Part shown: piece after piece, positions 6,954 through 16,217 of the stretch
Layout of the letters: the number at the start of each line of letters is the position of its first letter
Numbering within the stretch: position 1 is the stretch's first letter
Source: G965198795 sp965198795
GTDB taxonomy: Bacteria; Pseudomonadota; Alphaproteobacteria; Rhodospirillales; Casp-alpha2
Length of the DNA: 64,000 nucleotides
Assembly (NCBI GenBank): GCA_965198795.1
Contig: OZ240674.1
Location: 434,001-498,000, forward strand
Direction of reading: 5' to 3'
Notes under the pieces: model-generated
The model's database searches: none
The model's input: only the letters and a program-made list of their open reading frames with translations
What the model was told of the DNA's origin: nothing
Translations under genes and position numbers: made by a program

Positions 6954-9608
6954 TCAAGCCGCCCGCAAGAGACGTTCAAGCGCGTCTTCCAGGCGGGTGC
7001 GGGCGGCTTGCGCCTCGGTCAATTTCTCGCGTTCCGTCTCGACCACCGCTTCGGGCGCGTTAGCGACGAATTTCTCGTTGCCAAGCTTCTTCTCGAACCG
7101 CGTGATCTCGGCGTTCTGCTTGGCGATTTCTTTCTCCAAGCGGCCCCGCTCGGCCGCCAGGTCAATCACGTCCGCAATGTGCAGCACCAGCGTCGCCTCG
7201 TCCAGAACGTCCTGCACGGCGCCTTTCGGGATGTCCTGGGACGCCTCGGCGCTCTCAAGTCGGGCAAGGCGCAGAATCAGCTCTTTATGGGTTTTCAGCA
7301 TGGCTGCGTGCTCCGCCGAGGCGTCCTTCAAGGTCAAGGGTATTTTCGCCGAGGGCGGCACGTTAATTTCAGACCGGACGGCGCGGACAGTGGTAATCAG
7401 ACGCACGACCCAATCCATCTCGGCGTTTACCGTGTCATCGATCAGCGCCGGGTCATAGCTGGGCCAGCTGCTCGAAATCAGCATCCCGCCGCGCGGCGCG
7501 CGCGCGCGCCATAGCTCCTCGGTGATGAACGGCATGATCGGGTGCAGCAGCGTGATGATCTGATCCAGCGCCCATGCGGCGGTCGCGCGGGTTTCCGGCT
7601 TCGCCGCCTCGCCGCCGCCTTGCAAGATAGGCTTCGCGAATTCCACGTACCAGTCGCAGAAAGTGTTCCAACTGAACTGATAAAGCGCGCCGGCCGCTTC
7701 GTTGAACTTATAGGTCTCAAGCGCCGTGGTCGTCGCCCGCTCCGCTTCAACGACTTTGCCAACGATCCATTTGTTCAACGTCAGCGTCACCGAGGCCGGG
7801 TCGAAACCGGCCACCGGCTCGCAGCCGTTCATCTGACAGAATCGCGCCGCGTTCCAGATCTTGGTGCAGAAGTTCCTGTAGCCCTCAACCCGGCTTTCGG
7901 CGAGCTTGATGTCCCGCCCCTGGGCGGCGAAAGCCGTCAACGTAAACCGGAGCGCGTCCGCGCCGTATTTCTCAATCAACTCCAGGGGGTCGATGACGTT
8001 GCCCTTGGACTTGGACATCTTCTGGCCCTTCTCATCACGGACCAAGGCGTGAATATAGACGTCTTTGAAGGGTGCTTCCCTCATGAATTCCATACCGAAC
8101 ATCATCATCCGGGCCACCCAGAAGAAGATGATGTCGAACCCGGTGATCAGGACGCTGGTGGGGTAGTGTTTCGCCAGTTCCGGAGTCTCGTCCGGCCAGC
8201 CCAGCGTTGAGAACGGCCATAGAGCGGACGAGAACCAGGTATCCAATACGTCTGGGTCACGGGTGAGTTTTCTTGTCTCTCCATAATGCGCGTCCGCCTT
8301 GGCTTGCGCCTCCTGTTCGGTTAATGCAACGAAAATCTCGCCGTCCGGTCCGAACCAAGCCGGAATCTGATGACCCCACCAGAGTTGGCGGGAGATACAC
8401 CAGGGCTGAATGTTGCGCATCCATTCAAAGTATGTGTTCTCCCAACTCTTCGGAACAAACACCGTATCACCGTTCTCAACGGCGGCGATGGCGGGCTTGG
8501 CGAGCGTTTTGGCGTCCACGAACCATTGATCCATCAGCCAGGGCTCAATCACCACTCCGGAGCGGTCTCCGTAGGGGATTGACATGTCGTTGTCTTCGGT
8601 TTTCTCCAGAAACCCCAGCTCCCTCATGTCCGCGACGACGGCTTTCCGGGCGGCGTAACGATCCATCCCCCGGTATTTCCTGGGCGCGTTTTCGTTCATC
8701 GCCGCCGTCGCCGTCAGCACGTTCACCATATCGAGGTTCCGGCGTTTACCAACCTCGAAATCGTTGAAATCGTGAGCTGGCGTCATCTTCACCGCGCCCG
8801 ACCCCTTTTCCGGATCGGCGTACTCGTCCGCTACAATGGGGATGCGGCGCCCGACGAGCGGCAGGACGCAGTGCTTGCCGACCAGATGTTCGTAACGCTC
8901 ATCGTCCGGGTGCACGGCGACGCCGGTGTCGCCCAGCATGGTTTCCGGGCGGGTGGTGCCAACAGTCAGGTAGACGCCCTCCTCACCCTCGACCGGGTAC
9001 TTGAAGTACCACATCCGGCCCTTCTGTTCCCGCTGTTCGACCTCAAGATCGGAAATCGCGGTCTGTAACTTCGGATCCCAGTTCACCAACCGCTTGTCCC
9101 GGTAAATCAGGCCCTTTTCGTGGAGTTCGACGAAGACTTTGAGGACCGCGGCCGACAAGCCCTCGTCCATGGTGAAGCGCTCGCGCGACCAGTCGGCGGA
9201 CGCGCCCAAACGGCGCAGTTGGCCGATGATGGCGCCGCCGGACTCTTCTTTCCACTCCCAGACGCGCTCGACAAATTCCTCACGGCCCAGGTCCGTCCGC
9301 TTCACGCCGTCCGCGTCCAGCATGCGTTCGACCACCATTTGAGTCGCGATCCCGGCGTGGTCCGTGCCCACTTGCCAAAGCACGTTCCCGCCCTTCATGC
9401 GCCGCCAGCGAATCAGGATGTCCTGAAGCGTATTGTTGAGCGCGTGGCCCATGTGCAGACTGCCCGTCACATTGGGCGGCGGAATGACGATGGTATAAGG
9501 GTGGCCGTCCGGGTTTTTCTTGATGGAGAAGCTGTCCGCCGCCTCCCACTTGGCGTAAATCTCCGCTTCGATCCGATCAGCGGAATAGGTTTTTTCCAGC
9601 TCAGCCAT
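6954..9608 (-). CDS. valS: Valyl-tRNA synthetase
   Basis: ValRS charges tRNA-Val and edits misactivated threonine. The class I signatures are intact: HMGH at residues 52-55 in the PPPNVTGSLHMGH context, and KMSKSKGN near residue 540. The editing domain (GTTRPETMLGDT) and the C-terminal coiled coil (residues 820-880, WDIAKQNAEI-like heptads ending in LERLLRAA) are complete. Its 884 residues are normal for a bacterial ValRS. It is preceded on the same strand by popZ, tolC and the Pcm-family gene, an order common in alphaproteobacteria, but a terminator separates it from popZ. Confidence 0.98.
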   Translation of the reverse strand: MAELEKTYSADRIEAEIYAKWEAADSFSIKKNPDGHPYTIVIPPPNVTGSLHMGHALNNTLQDILIRWRRMKGGNVLWQVGTDHAGIATQMVVERMLDADGVKRTDLGREEFVERVWEWKEESGGAIIGQLRRLGASADWSRERFTMDEGLSAAVLKVFVELHEKGLIYRDKRLVNWDPKLQTAISDLEVEQREQKGRMWYFKYPVEGEEGVYLTVGTTRPETMLGDTGVAVHPDDERYEHLVGKHCVLPLVGRRIPIVADEYADPEKGSGAVKMTPAHDFNDFEVGKRRNLDMVNVLTATAAMNENAPRKYRGMDRYAARKAVVADMRELGFLEKTEDNDMSIPYGDRSGVVIEPWLMDQWFVDAKTLAKPAIAAVENGDTVFVPKSWENTYFEWMRNIQPWCISRQLWWGHQIPAWFGPDGEIFVALTEQEAQAKADAHYGETRKLTRDPDVLDTWFSSALWPFSTLGWPDETPELAKHYPTSVLITGFDIIFFWVARMMMFGMEFMREAPFKDVYIHALVRDEKGQKMSKSKGNVIDPLELIEKYGADALRFTLTAFAAQGRDIKLAESRVEGYRNFCTKIWNAARFCQMNGCEPVAGFDPASVTLTLNKWIVGKVVEAERATTTALETYKFNEAAGALYQFSWNTFCDWYVEFAKPILQGGGEAAKPETRATAAWALDQIITLLHPIMPFITEELWRARAPRGGMLISSSWPSYDPALIDDTVNAEMDWVVRLITTVRAVRSEINVPPSAKIPLTLKDASAEHAAMLKTHKELILRLARLESAEASQDIPKGAVQDVLDEATLVLHIADVIDLAAERGRLEKEIAKQNAEITRFEKKLGNEKFVANAPEAVVETEREKLTEAQAARTRLEDALERLLRAA

Positions 9609-9669
9609 AGCCGGTGTCCCTCAAGTAATCTGTTGGACGGGCAATCCGTTCGGAATAAGAGACGCATGT

Positions 9670-9702
9670 AAAAACGCGCTCGCCAACGCTTCGGCGAGCG
9701 CG
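9670..9702 (-). terminator. Rho-independent terminator after popZ
   Basis: Read on the minus strand, a 10-base-pair stem (CGCGCTCGCC / GGCGAGCGCG) with an 8-base loop is followed by TTTTT. It begins about 38 bases after the popZ stop and lies before valS. Confidence 0.8.
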
Positions 9703-9739
9703 CAATGTAACGATTGCGCTGGAGCGTTTAAAGCCCTGA

Positions 9740-10429
9740 TTAGCTCCAGTTATCGAGGCCTTCGGCGCGATTCACCATGGTGTCGATTTCCTTCTTCACC
9801 AAACGCTCGATCAGGTAGGGCAGGTTGCGGTCCAGCCATTCGCGCAGGATGGGTTTCAGCATCTCGCGAACAATGCCCTCCATAGTGGTGTCGTGATCGC
9901 CGCCCGAATAGACCGGCAGATCCCGCCGATCTAGGATGGCGCGGGCCAATTCCTGCAAAATGTCGGAGCCGGCCAGCGAGGTGGGTTGAGAGACAACCGC
10001 GTCCGGCGCCACCATATCAGGCGTCAACTCCATGATGTCGGCCATGGGTTGCGGAACGGGCTCTGGCGCGGGAGCCGCCATGGCGGCCGCGGGAAACGGT
10101 TCCGGGGCGGGCGGAGACTCAAATTGATCGGACGCTGGTTCGGGGGGGCGCTCAGCATCGATTTCATCAGTCACATCCATCGGTTCTGGTTCTGGCGCCG
10201 GCTCGAACATGGCGTCTATGTCGTCCGCCGCCATGGGCCCGGACTCAGGTTCCGCCGACGGTTCGGGTTTTGGCGCCGAATCGGGTTCTGGCGCCGGATC
10301 GGGTTCCGCCGCCGCTTCCCGGCCCTCGCCGCCCTCGTCTTCCTCTTCCGAAAGTATCTTGCGGATGGAAGCGAGGATGTCTTCCATTGACGGCTCGGAG
10401 CCTTCCGCTGCCTCGGCTTTTTCGCTCAT
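9740..10429 (-). CDS. popZ: PopZ-like polar organizing protein (DUF2497)
   Basis: PopZ forms polymeric condensates at cell poles and tethers ParB and cell-cycle proteins. The conserved N-terminal helix MEDILASIRKILSEEE, a long Pro/Glu/Ala-rich acidic linker (about residues 35-150), and the C-terminal oligomerisation helices containing ILREWLDRNLPYLIERLV are all present. The start was placed at MSEKAEA, 15 residues before the conserved helix, rather than at an upstream ATG. The linker composition (repeated PEP and PDP) is typical of this family and drives condensation. The gene follows tolC after about 190 bases, which include an A/T-rich stretch likely to hold its promoter. Confidence 0.92.
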   Translation of the reverse strand: MSEKAEAAEGSEPSMEDILASIRKILSEEEDEGGEGREAAAEPDPAPEPDSAPKPEPSAEPESGPMAADDIDAMFEPAPEPEPMDVTDEIDAERPPEPASDQFESPPAPEPFPAAAMAAPAPEPVPQPMADIMELTPDMVAPDAVVSQPTSLAGSDILQELARAILDRRDLPVYSGGDHDTTMEGIVREMLKPILREWLDRNLPYLIERLVKKEIDTMVNRAEGLDNWS

Positions 10430-10618
10430 GATCCCAGACACCTTCCAATGACCATTCCGTTTATGCAAACGAACGGCGGATCATTCGGCGTGGCGTCCGG
10501 CGGACTCCCCGGCCCAAACGGCGCCACGCATTCCCTACAAACTAACGCCCATGAAACACGATGGTTTCTTAAAATTTAGTATATTGAGAAAATAAAAGGA
10601 ACGGCCGGCCACGCCCGC

Positions 10619-12001
10619 TTAGTCCGCCTGACCGGACGAGCCGCCGCCCACCCAACGATCTCGAACTTCCAGATAATGATCCAGCGGGTCGTAAAATGCG
10701 ACGGAAAGTTTCAAATCTCGCGCTGTCATCCGGCCAATGGCGTCCAGGACTTCATACGCCGCGACCGCCGTGTCCCGCTGAGCCCGCGCCAGCCCGACAC
10801 GCGAGTCCAACAGTTCCTGTTCGGCGTCCAAAATATCCAAAACGGTCCGCGAGCCCACGGCCGCCTCGCGCTCCACGCCGTCCAAGGCGACGATATTGGC
10901 TTCGACCTGAGTTTCGAAGGATTTCACCCGTCCACGCGCCGTCACCAAATTTTCCCAGTTGGACGTGGCGTCCTCCACCGCGTCACGGCGCGCCCGATCA
11001 ATCAACTGCGCTTCCTCAGCCACGGCCTGTTTGGCTTCGCGAAGTTCGGAATAAACCTCGCCCTGCTGGTAAATCGGCATGGACAGCGAGACCATCAACT
11101 CCGCGACATCCGAACGGCCTTTCTCTCCCTGTGACTGGAACGAACGCACGACACTGCCTCTCAGAGTGAGTTCGGGAAGCAATCGCCCCCTCACTTCCCG
11201 AACGTTGTCCCTCGCCGCCAACCGGTCAAACTCGGCGGCCATGACTTCCGGGTTTTGAGTCGCCGCCAACTGAACGGCTTCCGTGCGATTGGCGGGAAGT
11301 CCGCCAGGCTCTGAAGGAACGGCCAACCGCCGCGGCGCCGGAAGACCAACGACATTTTCAAAATTCGCGCGCGACGATTCCAGAGAGGCTTCCGCCTCAA
11401 TTCGGTCCGCCGTCGCCCCGGCCAAACGAGCTTGGGCCTGATGCACGTCGGTGCGCGTGATCTCACCCACTTCAAACCGGTCCCGCGCCGCCTCCAACTG
11501 ACGTTCAAGGATCTTTTCGTTGTTGATGTTGAGCGATAACACCGCTTCATCGCGGAACACGTTCAGGAACGCCGTCGCGGCCGCCAGTAAAACATCCTGT
11601 TCCGTGTCAATCAGACGCGCGCGCCCGGCACGGACCGTGTTCTCCGCCTCTCCGATGGCGGCGGACGTCCGTCCCCCCCGAAACAGGGATTGGCTGACGG
11701 CGACGCCAAAACTTCCCGGACTCCGGCGCTGACTGCGGTTCGTCGCGCGGGCCGTGTTCCGGTTGGCTTCAATTCCGACGCCGCCCGACACTTCCACGTT
11801 CGGGCGCCAGCCGGCCAGCGCCTGGGGCACTTGTTCATCCGTTCGACGCAAACCGGCGCGCTCGCCCAACAGGGTAGGGTTATTGGTATAGGCGGCCGCC
11901 AGCGCTTCGCCGATGGACATGGCCGCCGCCTTCGCCGCGCCGAAGGCGACGGCGAAAATAGCCGCCAGGGCGGCGGTCGCCAGCGGACCGGGTTTACGCA
12001 T
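10619..12001 (-). CDS. tolC: TolC-family outer-membrane channel
   Basis: This is an outer-membrane efflux protein for type I secretion and drug efflux. It has a signal peptide ending near AKAAAM, followed by the two OEP repeats: the first begins IGEALAAAYTNNPTLL and the second NRTEAVQLAATQNPEV. Its 460 residues and the segment SRTVLDILDAEQELLDSRV match TolC of T1SS type. The ATG after AGAAGGACG was chosen over one 15 bases upstream because of this strong ribosome-binding site. It could serve the ABC/HlyD pair about 10 kb away, which has no outer-membrane partner of its own. Confidence 0.93.
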   Translation of the reverse strand: MRKPGPLATAALAAIFAVAFGAAKAAAMSIGEALAAAYTNNPTLLGERAGLRRTDEQVPQALAGWRPNVEVSGGVGIEANRNTARATNRSQRRSPGSFGVAVSQSLFRGGRTSAAIGEAENTVRAGRARLIDTEQDVLLAAATAFLNVFRDEAVLSLNINNEKILERQLEAARDRFEVGEITRTDVHQAQARLAGATADRIEAEASLESSRANFENVVGLPAPRRLAVPSEPGGLPANRTEAVQLAATQNPEVMAAEFDRLAARDNVREVRGRLLPELTLRGSVVRSFQSQGEKGRSDVAELMVSLSMPIYQQGEVYSELREAKQAVAEEAQLIDRARRDAVEDATSNWENLVTARGRVKSFETQVEANIVALDGVEREAAVGSRTVLDILDAEQELLDSRVGLARAQRDTAVAAYEVLDAIGRMTARDLKLSVAFYDPLDHYLEVRDRWVGGGSSGQAD

Positions 12002-12127
12002 CGTCCTTCTTTCCATAACTCACCAGGCGGCGCACGGTTAAACGAACGCGTCTCCGGGGGTTCACGCCAATCATGATCGCCCAGCAGGTTAACAAACCCG
12101 CAAACGCACGCAAGCGATTGTGTGGCC

Positions 12128-12784
12128 CTAGAATGAAAAGACTGGTTCGGGGCGAAAACCCGGCAGTTCCGGAGTCCCGGCGTCGAAAAGTTCGCGCTTC
12201 GAGCAGACACCATGATCGCGGACGATCAGAATTGCGCGGCCCAGCGTGCTGGCGGGCCGAGCCTCAATGGCGACCAAGCGGCCGCCATCGGCCAACTGGT
12301 CCTGTAATCCAATGGGAACTTCCGTCACGGCGCCATTGACAAAAATCACGTCGTACGGCGCCTGGTCGGCGTAGCCTGCCACCAGAGCGCCCTCCATCAC
12401 CGCGATGGTGTCCAGCCCTTGATCGTCGAAGGATTGTTCGGACGCCTTAATCAGGGACTCATCGCTTTCGACGCCCACCACAGTGCTGCAAAGTTTCGCC
12501 AACAGCGCCGCCACATAGCCCGCGCCGCTGCCGATGACCAAGGCGACGTCCTCGGGCTCCGCCCGCGCTGCTTGTAAAAGCCGTCCGATAATCATGGGCT
12601 CCATCATGAAGCGGCCGTCGGCGACATTCAGCGCTTCATCCGCATATGCGATCCCATGACGGCGCTTGGGCAGGAACACCTCGCGCGGCGTGTCTTCCAT
12701 AGCCGCGATGATCCGCTCATCCGTCACCCTGTTGGGCAAAATCTGGCTGTCGATCATGTGCCGACGGGCCGCGCTGAAGTCCAT
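12128..12784 (-). CDS. pcm: Protein-L-isoaspartate O-methyltransferase family protein
   Basis: The 218-residue protein has the SAM-binding loop VIGSGAGYVAALLA (family consensus has E or P near this point) and the Pcm-specific N-terminal region with MIDSQILPNRV and ADGRFMMEP. Genes of this type usually sit directly upstream of tolC in alphaproteobacteria, as here, with 126 bases between. The family resembles Pcm but is shorter, and its true methyl acceptor is not proven. The ATG at MDFSAARR has a GGGAGG site; the longer open frame upstream lacks any Pcm homology. The gene name is used in the family sense. Confidence 0.8.
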   Translation of the reverse strand: MDFSAARRHMIDSQILPNRVTDERIIAAMEDTPREVFLPKRRHGIAYADEALNVADGRFMMEPMIIGRLLQAARAEPEDVALVIGSGAGYVAALLAKLCSTVVGVESDESLIKASEQSFDDQGLDTIAVMEGALVAGYADQAPYDVIFVNGAVTEVPIGLQDQLADGGRLVAIEARPASTLGRAILIVRDHGVCSKRELFDAGTPELPGFRPEPVFSF

Positions 12785-13145
12785 GATGACCCTCCCATGA
12801 ACGTCCCCGCCGCCGCGGGGAGACACAATCCGGGCCCGGCCGGATGAAACGTCCGGCGACAACCGGCCGCCGCCCCCGTCCTGGGTATAAGCCCGTGCGC
12901 GGGGAAACACAATGGCGCGAGTATGATACGGGATATGACGTGATCCCGATAACGCTCCAAACGCTGTCCGTTTTGATGACCACGCGAGACGCATTTTCGG
13001 TGCTTGACCCTTCAGGGCGATCTGGGTAATGTCCGGCCTTTCTCGCGGTCGGGCGGCAATTCGCGCCGCGCGGACTTCCGTCAAACGATCCGCAGGACGG
13101 CTCGGACGATGTGGGGTCGGACTTTCCGCACGGCGGTGTTCCGAT
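12785..13145. other. Intergenic region between pcm and tRNA-Cys
   Basis: No gene is supported here. It holds the divergent upstream regions of pcm and the tRNA pair. Several G/C-rich inverted repeats occur (for example CGGGAT with ATCCCG, 8 bases apart), but no clear promoter could be fixed by eye. Confidence 0.5.
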
Positions 13146-13219
13146 GGCGCGGTGGCGGAGTGGCTACGCAGCGGCCTGCAAAGCCGTGTACACCGGTTCG
13201 ATTCCGGTCCGCGCCTCCA
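13146..13219 (+). tRNA. tRNA-Cys (GCA)
   Basis: A full cloverleaf is present: acceptor GGCGCGG pairs with CCGCGCC, the anticodon loop CTGCAAA gives GCA, the T loop is GGTTCGATTCC, and CCA is encoded. It stands 6 bases before tRNA-Asn, and the two are probably cotranscribed. Confidence 0.95.
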
Positions 13220-13225
13220 TCTTGA

Positions 13226-13300
13226 TCCGGTGTAGCTCAGTGGTAGAGCAATCGGCTGTTAACCGATCGGTCGTAGGTTCGAATCCTACCGCCGGAGCCA
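13226..13300 (+). tRNA. tRNA-Asn (GTT)
   Basis: Acceptor TCCGGTG pairs with CGCCGGA (one T-G pair), the anticodon loop CTGTTAA gives GTT, the T arm is GTAGGTTCGAATCCTAC, and CCA is encoded. A terminator follows within 10 bases. Confidence 0.96.
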
Positions 13301-13307
13301 GTTCGAA

Positions 13308-13345
13308 AACGGGACCTTTGCTCATCGCGAAAGTCCCGTTTTTTC
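13308..13345 (+). terminator. Terminator after the tRNA-Cys/tRNA-Asn pair
   Basis: A stem AACGGGA(C)CTTT / AAAGTCCCGTT with one bulged base is followed by a run of six T. It ends the tRNA transcript. Confidence 0.85.
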
Positions 13346-13520
13346 TTAGCCAGCCGTCTTCCAGATATCCAGGCGCCCTCCCGTGTTTCCTCCATTGGAT
13401 GAATGGCGGGTGATCCGAGCCCATATCCATGGCATGTTAAAATCCGCTCTGCCCCTTCCATGAGCGGGAGAGGACGAGGAAAGGGCGGACGGACACGGAC
13501 TAAAGACCGCCGGCGAAAGA

Positions 13521-14237
13521 ATGTCGAGACGACAAGAATTACTGATCTCGAGCGGGTTGCTGCTCGGCGGCTTGGCGCCGCTCGTGCTGTCGGTCGGCTT
13601 GTCCGCGCCGGCACAGTCGAGCGGCCAACGCACCTGCCGCGTCGCGGCGCCGGGCCCCATCGTCCACACGCAAGCAACCCATGGCCGCCTCTCCTACGAC
13701 AACTCGCGCACCCTGAAACAGTTACAACGTATGCGCTCCAGCATCACCAACAGCCGGGCGACGGGAGCAGGCTGGTTCGTGCTGGGCTTGACACGGAACA
13801 GCGGCGTCACCCAACGGCTCCGTGTCGGCATAAAGGGTCATCCGGCCCGGAACGGCTATTATTGCGTCACCCTCAGTTCAGTCGATCTGTCATTGAGCTA
13901 TGACTCGATAGACGTGTTTATCGCGCGCCGGTACAGACCGGGGACGTGTGAGCACGACGCCGTGTTGGAGCACGAAAACGGCCATGTAAACAACTTTCGC
14001 GACACCTTCGACCGGTTTGTTCCGAAAGTGGAACGGGCGGTCAAGGCGGCCGCCAACCGCCAGCCGGGTCTTTATACCAGGACGCTCGGCCCGGCCCTTC
14101 GGGAATTCCAGGCGCGCCTTACCCGGACCGCCTCTCCGCTGCTCGACGAGATGGTCCGCCAAGTCAACGAAGCCGACGCCCGGCTCGACGCACCGCGAAG
14201 CTACCGCGCCAATCAGGCGCGATGCGACAACTGGTAG
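13521..14237 (+). CDS. Exported protein with HExxH zinc-protease-like motif
   Basis: The 238-residue protein has an N-terminal signal-type segment (LLISSGLLLGGLAPLVLSVG) and a zinc-hydrolase motif HENGH in the context AVLEHENGHVNNF near residue 150, followed by a helical C-terminal region. Cysteines at residues 38, 114, 143 and 235 could form disulfides in the periplasm. I do not recognise a named family; the pattern is reminiscent of small periplasmic zinc proteases annotated as DUF922-like, but the match is only to the motif. It is transcribed alone after the tRNA terminator and converges on dinB with 13 bases between the stops. Metalloprotease activity is inferred. Confidence 0.7.
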   Translation: MSRRQELLISSGLLLGGLAPLVLSVGLSAPAQSSGQRTCRVAAPGPIVHTQATHGRLSYDNSRTLKQLQRMRSSITNSRATGAGWFVLGLTRNSGVTQRLRVGIKGHPARNGYYCVTLSSVDLSLSYDSIDVFIARRYRPGTCEHDAVLEHENGHVNNFRDTFDRFVPKVERAVKAAANRQPGLYTRTLGPALREFQARLTRTASPLLDEMVRQVNEADARLDAPRSYRANQARCDNW

Positions 14238-14250
14238 GTTCAGGCGCCCG

Positions 14251-15522
14251 CTAGGTCCGGCCGGGTTTGAAGCCCCGCCCCTTCTCGACGGCCGCGTCGC
14301 CAAACCGCCCCCGGATTTTGTCCATCACGGCTTCCACCTCCACACGGCGCGCCCTGTCCGGATCAGCCAAATCACCCATGGAAGAAACCCCGCCCGCCGG
14401 CGTCAGTTTCTGGACGCCCACCCCCAGCAAACGAAATCGCCGGGCGGGACCGGTCTCGGTGACAAGCATGGGCTCGGCGGCGCGGAAGATGTCGTCCGCC
14501 AGTTGGGTCGCCGTCAGCAGCGTGCTTGAGCGGGTCAGCGTTCGAAAATCAGCCGTTTTCAACTTCAACACAATGGCGCATCCCGCAATCTCCCTTGCCT
14601 TCAGGCGTTTAGAGACTTTTTCCGAGAGCCGCCACAACACACGCGTCAAGGTTTCCGGATCATGGATGTCCGTTTCAAACGTCGTCTCCGCCGACACGCT
14701 TTTAGCGTCGCCGCCTGGCGCGACTTTTCGGTCGTCCCGCCCCCACGCGAACCGGGCGAGCCGGCCGCCGATGGCGCCGTATCGTTTGACCAGATACGCC
14801 TCATCAAATGTCCGCAGATCCGCGATAAGGCGGATACCGTCGTTCTCCAGCCGGCTTCGAAGGGACTTTCCAACACCCCAGATTATGCCGACCGGCTTCT
14901 CGGCCAGAAAACCGGCCGCGTCGCCCTTGCCGATGACGCTAAATCCTCGAGGTTTGTCGAGGTCCGAGGCGATTTTGGCGAGAAACTTATTGTAGCTCAG
15001 TCCGACGGACGCCGTGATACGGACCTCATCTTCGATACGGCGGACCAACCTAGTCAAAATCCGCGCCGGAGGGGCGCCATGAAGCGCTTCCGTCCCCGTC
15101 AAATCCAGAAACGCCTCGTCGATGGAAAGCGGTTCAACCAAGGGCGTCAGGCTCTGCATCAACTCTCGCACCTGGCGGCCGGCGGCGGCATATTTTTCCA
15201 TGTCGGGCCGGATGACAACCGCTTCCGGACACACTTTCAGCGCCTTGAACATGGGCATGGCCGAGCGCACCCCTTTGATACGCGCGACGTAACAGCAGGC
15301 CGAGACCACACCCCGCCGCCCTCCACCAACGATAACCGGCTTGCTCCGCAATGCGGGATCATCACGCTTTTCAACGGCCGCGTAGAACGCGTCACAATCG
15401 ATATGGGCGATGGAGAGGGATAAAAGCTCGTCATGGCCCAACAATCGGCGCGAGCCGCAAAGAGTGCAACTCAAGCGCCCGGCATCGACAGTTTCCGAAC
15501 AGTCTCGGCACACGGCCGGCAT
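14251..15522 (-). CDS. dinB: DNA polymerase IV with N-terminal zinc ribbon
   Basis: This Y-family polymerase performs error-prone translesion synthesis. The catalytic Asp/Glu residues are visible in HIDCDAFYAAVE and LSIDEAFLDLTG, and the little-finger domain follows. The extra N-terminal segment contains two CxxC pairs (CRDC and CTLC) that likely form a zinc ribbon, a feature of many alphaproteobacterial DinB proteins. The 423-residue length fits this subtype. No LexA box could be identified with confidence in the 230 bases upstream, which separate it from the divergent coiled-coil gene. Confidence 0.95.
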   Translation of the reverse strand: MPAVCRDCSETVDAGRLSCTLCGSRRLLGHDELLSLSIAHIDCDAFYAAVEKRDDPALRSKPVIVGGGRRGVVSACCYVARIKGVRSAMPMFKALKVCPEAVVIRPDMEKYAAAGRQVRELMQSLTPLVEPLSIDEAFLDLTGTEALHGAPPARILTRLVRRIEDEVRITASVGLSYNKFLAKIASDLDKPRGFSVIGKGDAAGFLAEKPVGIIWGVGKSLRSRLENDGIRLIADLRTFDEAYLVKRYGAIGGRLARFAWGRDDRKVAPGGDAKSVSAETTFETDIHDPETLTRVLWRLSEKVSKRLKAREIAGCAIVLKLKTADFRTLTRSSTLLTATQLADDIFRAAEPMLVTETGPARRFRLLGVGVQKLTPAGGVSSMGDLADPDRARRVEVEAVMDKIRGRFGDAAVEKGRGFKPGRT

Positions 15523-15755
15523 GCGGCAAACCCCCTATTTGACCGATACGGTATGCTAAAACGCCTCCGTTGATATCCGCTCGGCGAATATTTACCCTGG
15601 AGCCGCTTGACCCCGGCCGGACCGGAAGCAACTATAAGGCGCGAGGCCTCCGTCACGCGGCGGCGGCGCCGATTGGTCTAATTTAGTCACCGCGGTTCCA
15701 ATGGCAAAAAAGAAACCGGATCGCCAATTCAGTATCGCTTCTGGATTTGATAGGG

Positions 15756-16217
15756 ATGGCAGAGCAACTTGAGGACGCTGGTTCGGATGATCCACTGCTG
15801 GAAGCGCAGAAGGAAATCCGCCAACTGAAAACGACGATCTCCGCTCTCCGCGAAGAGTTGGAGGCGCAAGCTTATGAAAAAACCCGGGCTGTCCAGGAAG
15901 CGGCGGCCCGATCAACCGATGAAATAAATCAACTGAAAGAAACAATCACGTCCCTTCGAGAAAAAATGGAGCAGGTTGTTTTCGAGCGTGATCAGACGAT
16001 TCAAGAGACCAAATCGGCCGGCTATGACGAAATCCAGCAACTTCGCAAGACCGCGTCCGCGTTGCGTGAACAGTTAGAAAATACGTCGTTCGAGCACCAG
16101 GAAAATATCCAGGCTTTCAACCGCGCCATGAAAGACGAAGTCGGCCAATTACAGGAGACTGTCTCTGCGCTGCGAAATGAATTGGAGAAACGGGTGGAGG
16201 CGCGCGGTGACCATTAA
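15756..16217 (+). CDS. Coiled-coil protein of 36-residue repeats
   Basis: I know of no named family. After a 19-residue acidic leader, the 153-residue protein is built from 3.7 copies of a 36-residue unit beginning E[IV]xQLxxTxSxLRxxLE, with no insertions between copies. It is predicted to be one continuous helix. A TTG 9 bases upstream is an alternative start. Its last 11 bases overlap the next gene, a GAF-GAF-PAS adenylate cyclase, whose GGAGG ribosome-binding site lies inside this gene, so the two are translationally coupled. The cyclase also begins with a heptad coil, so a direct coiled-coil partnership is likely but unproven. Confidence 0.75.
   Translation: MAEQLEDAGSDDPLLEAQKEIRQLKTTISALREELEAQAYEKTRAVQEAAARSTDEINQLKETITSLREKMEQVVFERDQTIQETKSAGYDEIQQLRKTASALREQLENTSFEHQENIQAFNRAMKDEVGQLQETVSALRNELEKRVEARGDH
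15813..16214 (+). repeat. 108-base tandem protein-coding repeats
   Basis: Units occupy 15813-15920, 15921-16028, 16029-16136 and a partial 16137-16214. Each codes for 36 residues starting with EIRQL, EINQL, EIQQL and EVGQL. The DNA copies have diverged, while the protein period is exact. Confidence 0.85.

Noticed and set aside
12785..13084. A 100-codon in-frame extension before the Pcm-family gene
   Set aside because: It has no Pcm homology, and the internal ATG has a GGGAGG ribosome-binding site just upstream.
13146..13300. An integration site at the tRNA pair
   Set aside because: No integrase, no partial tRNA copy and no change of composition was seen next to the tRNA genes.
15813..16214. 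CRISPR-like regular repeats
   Set aside because: The period is 108 bases, the copies differ and lie in a coding frame, so they are protein repeats.
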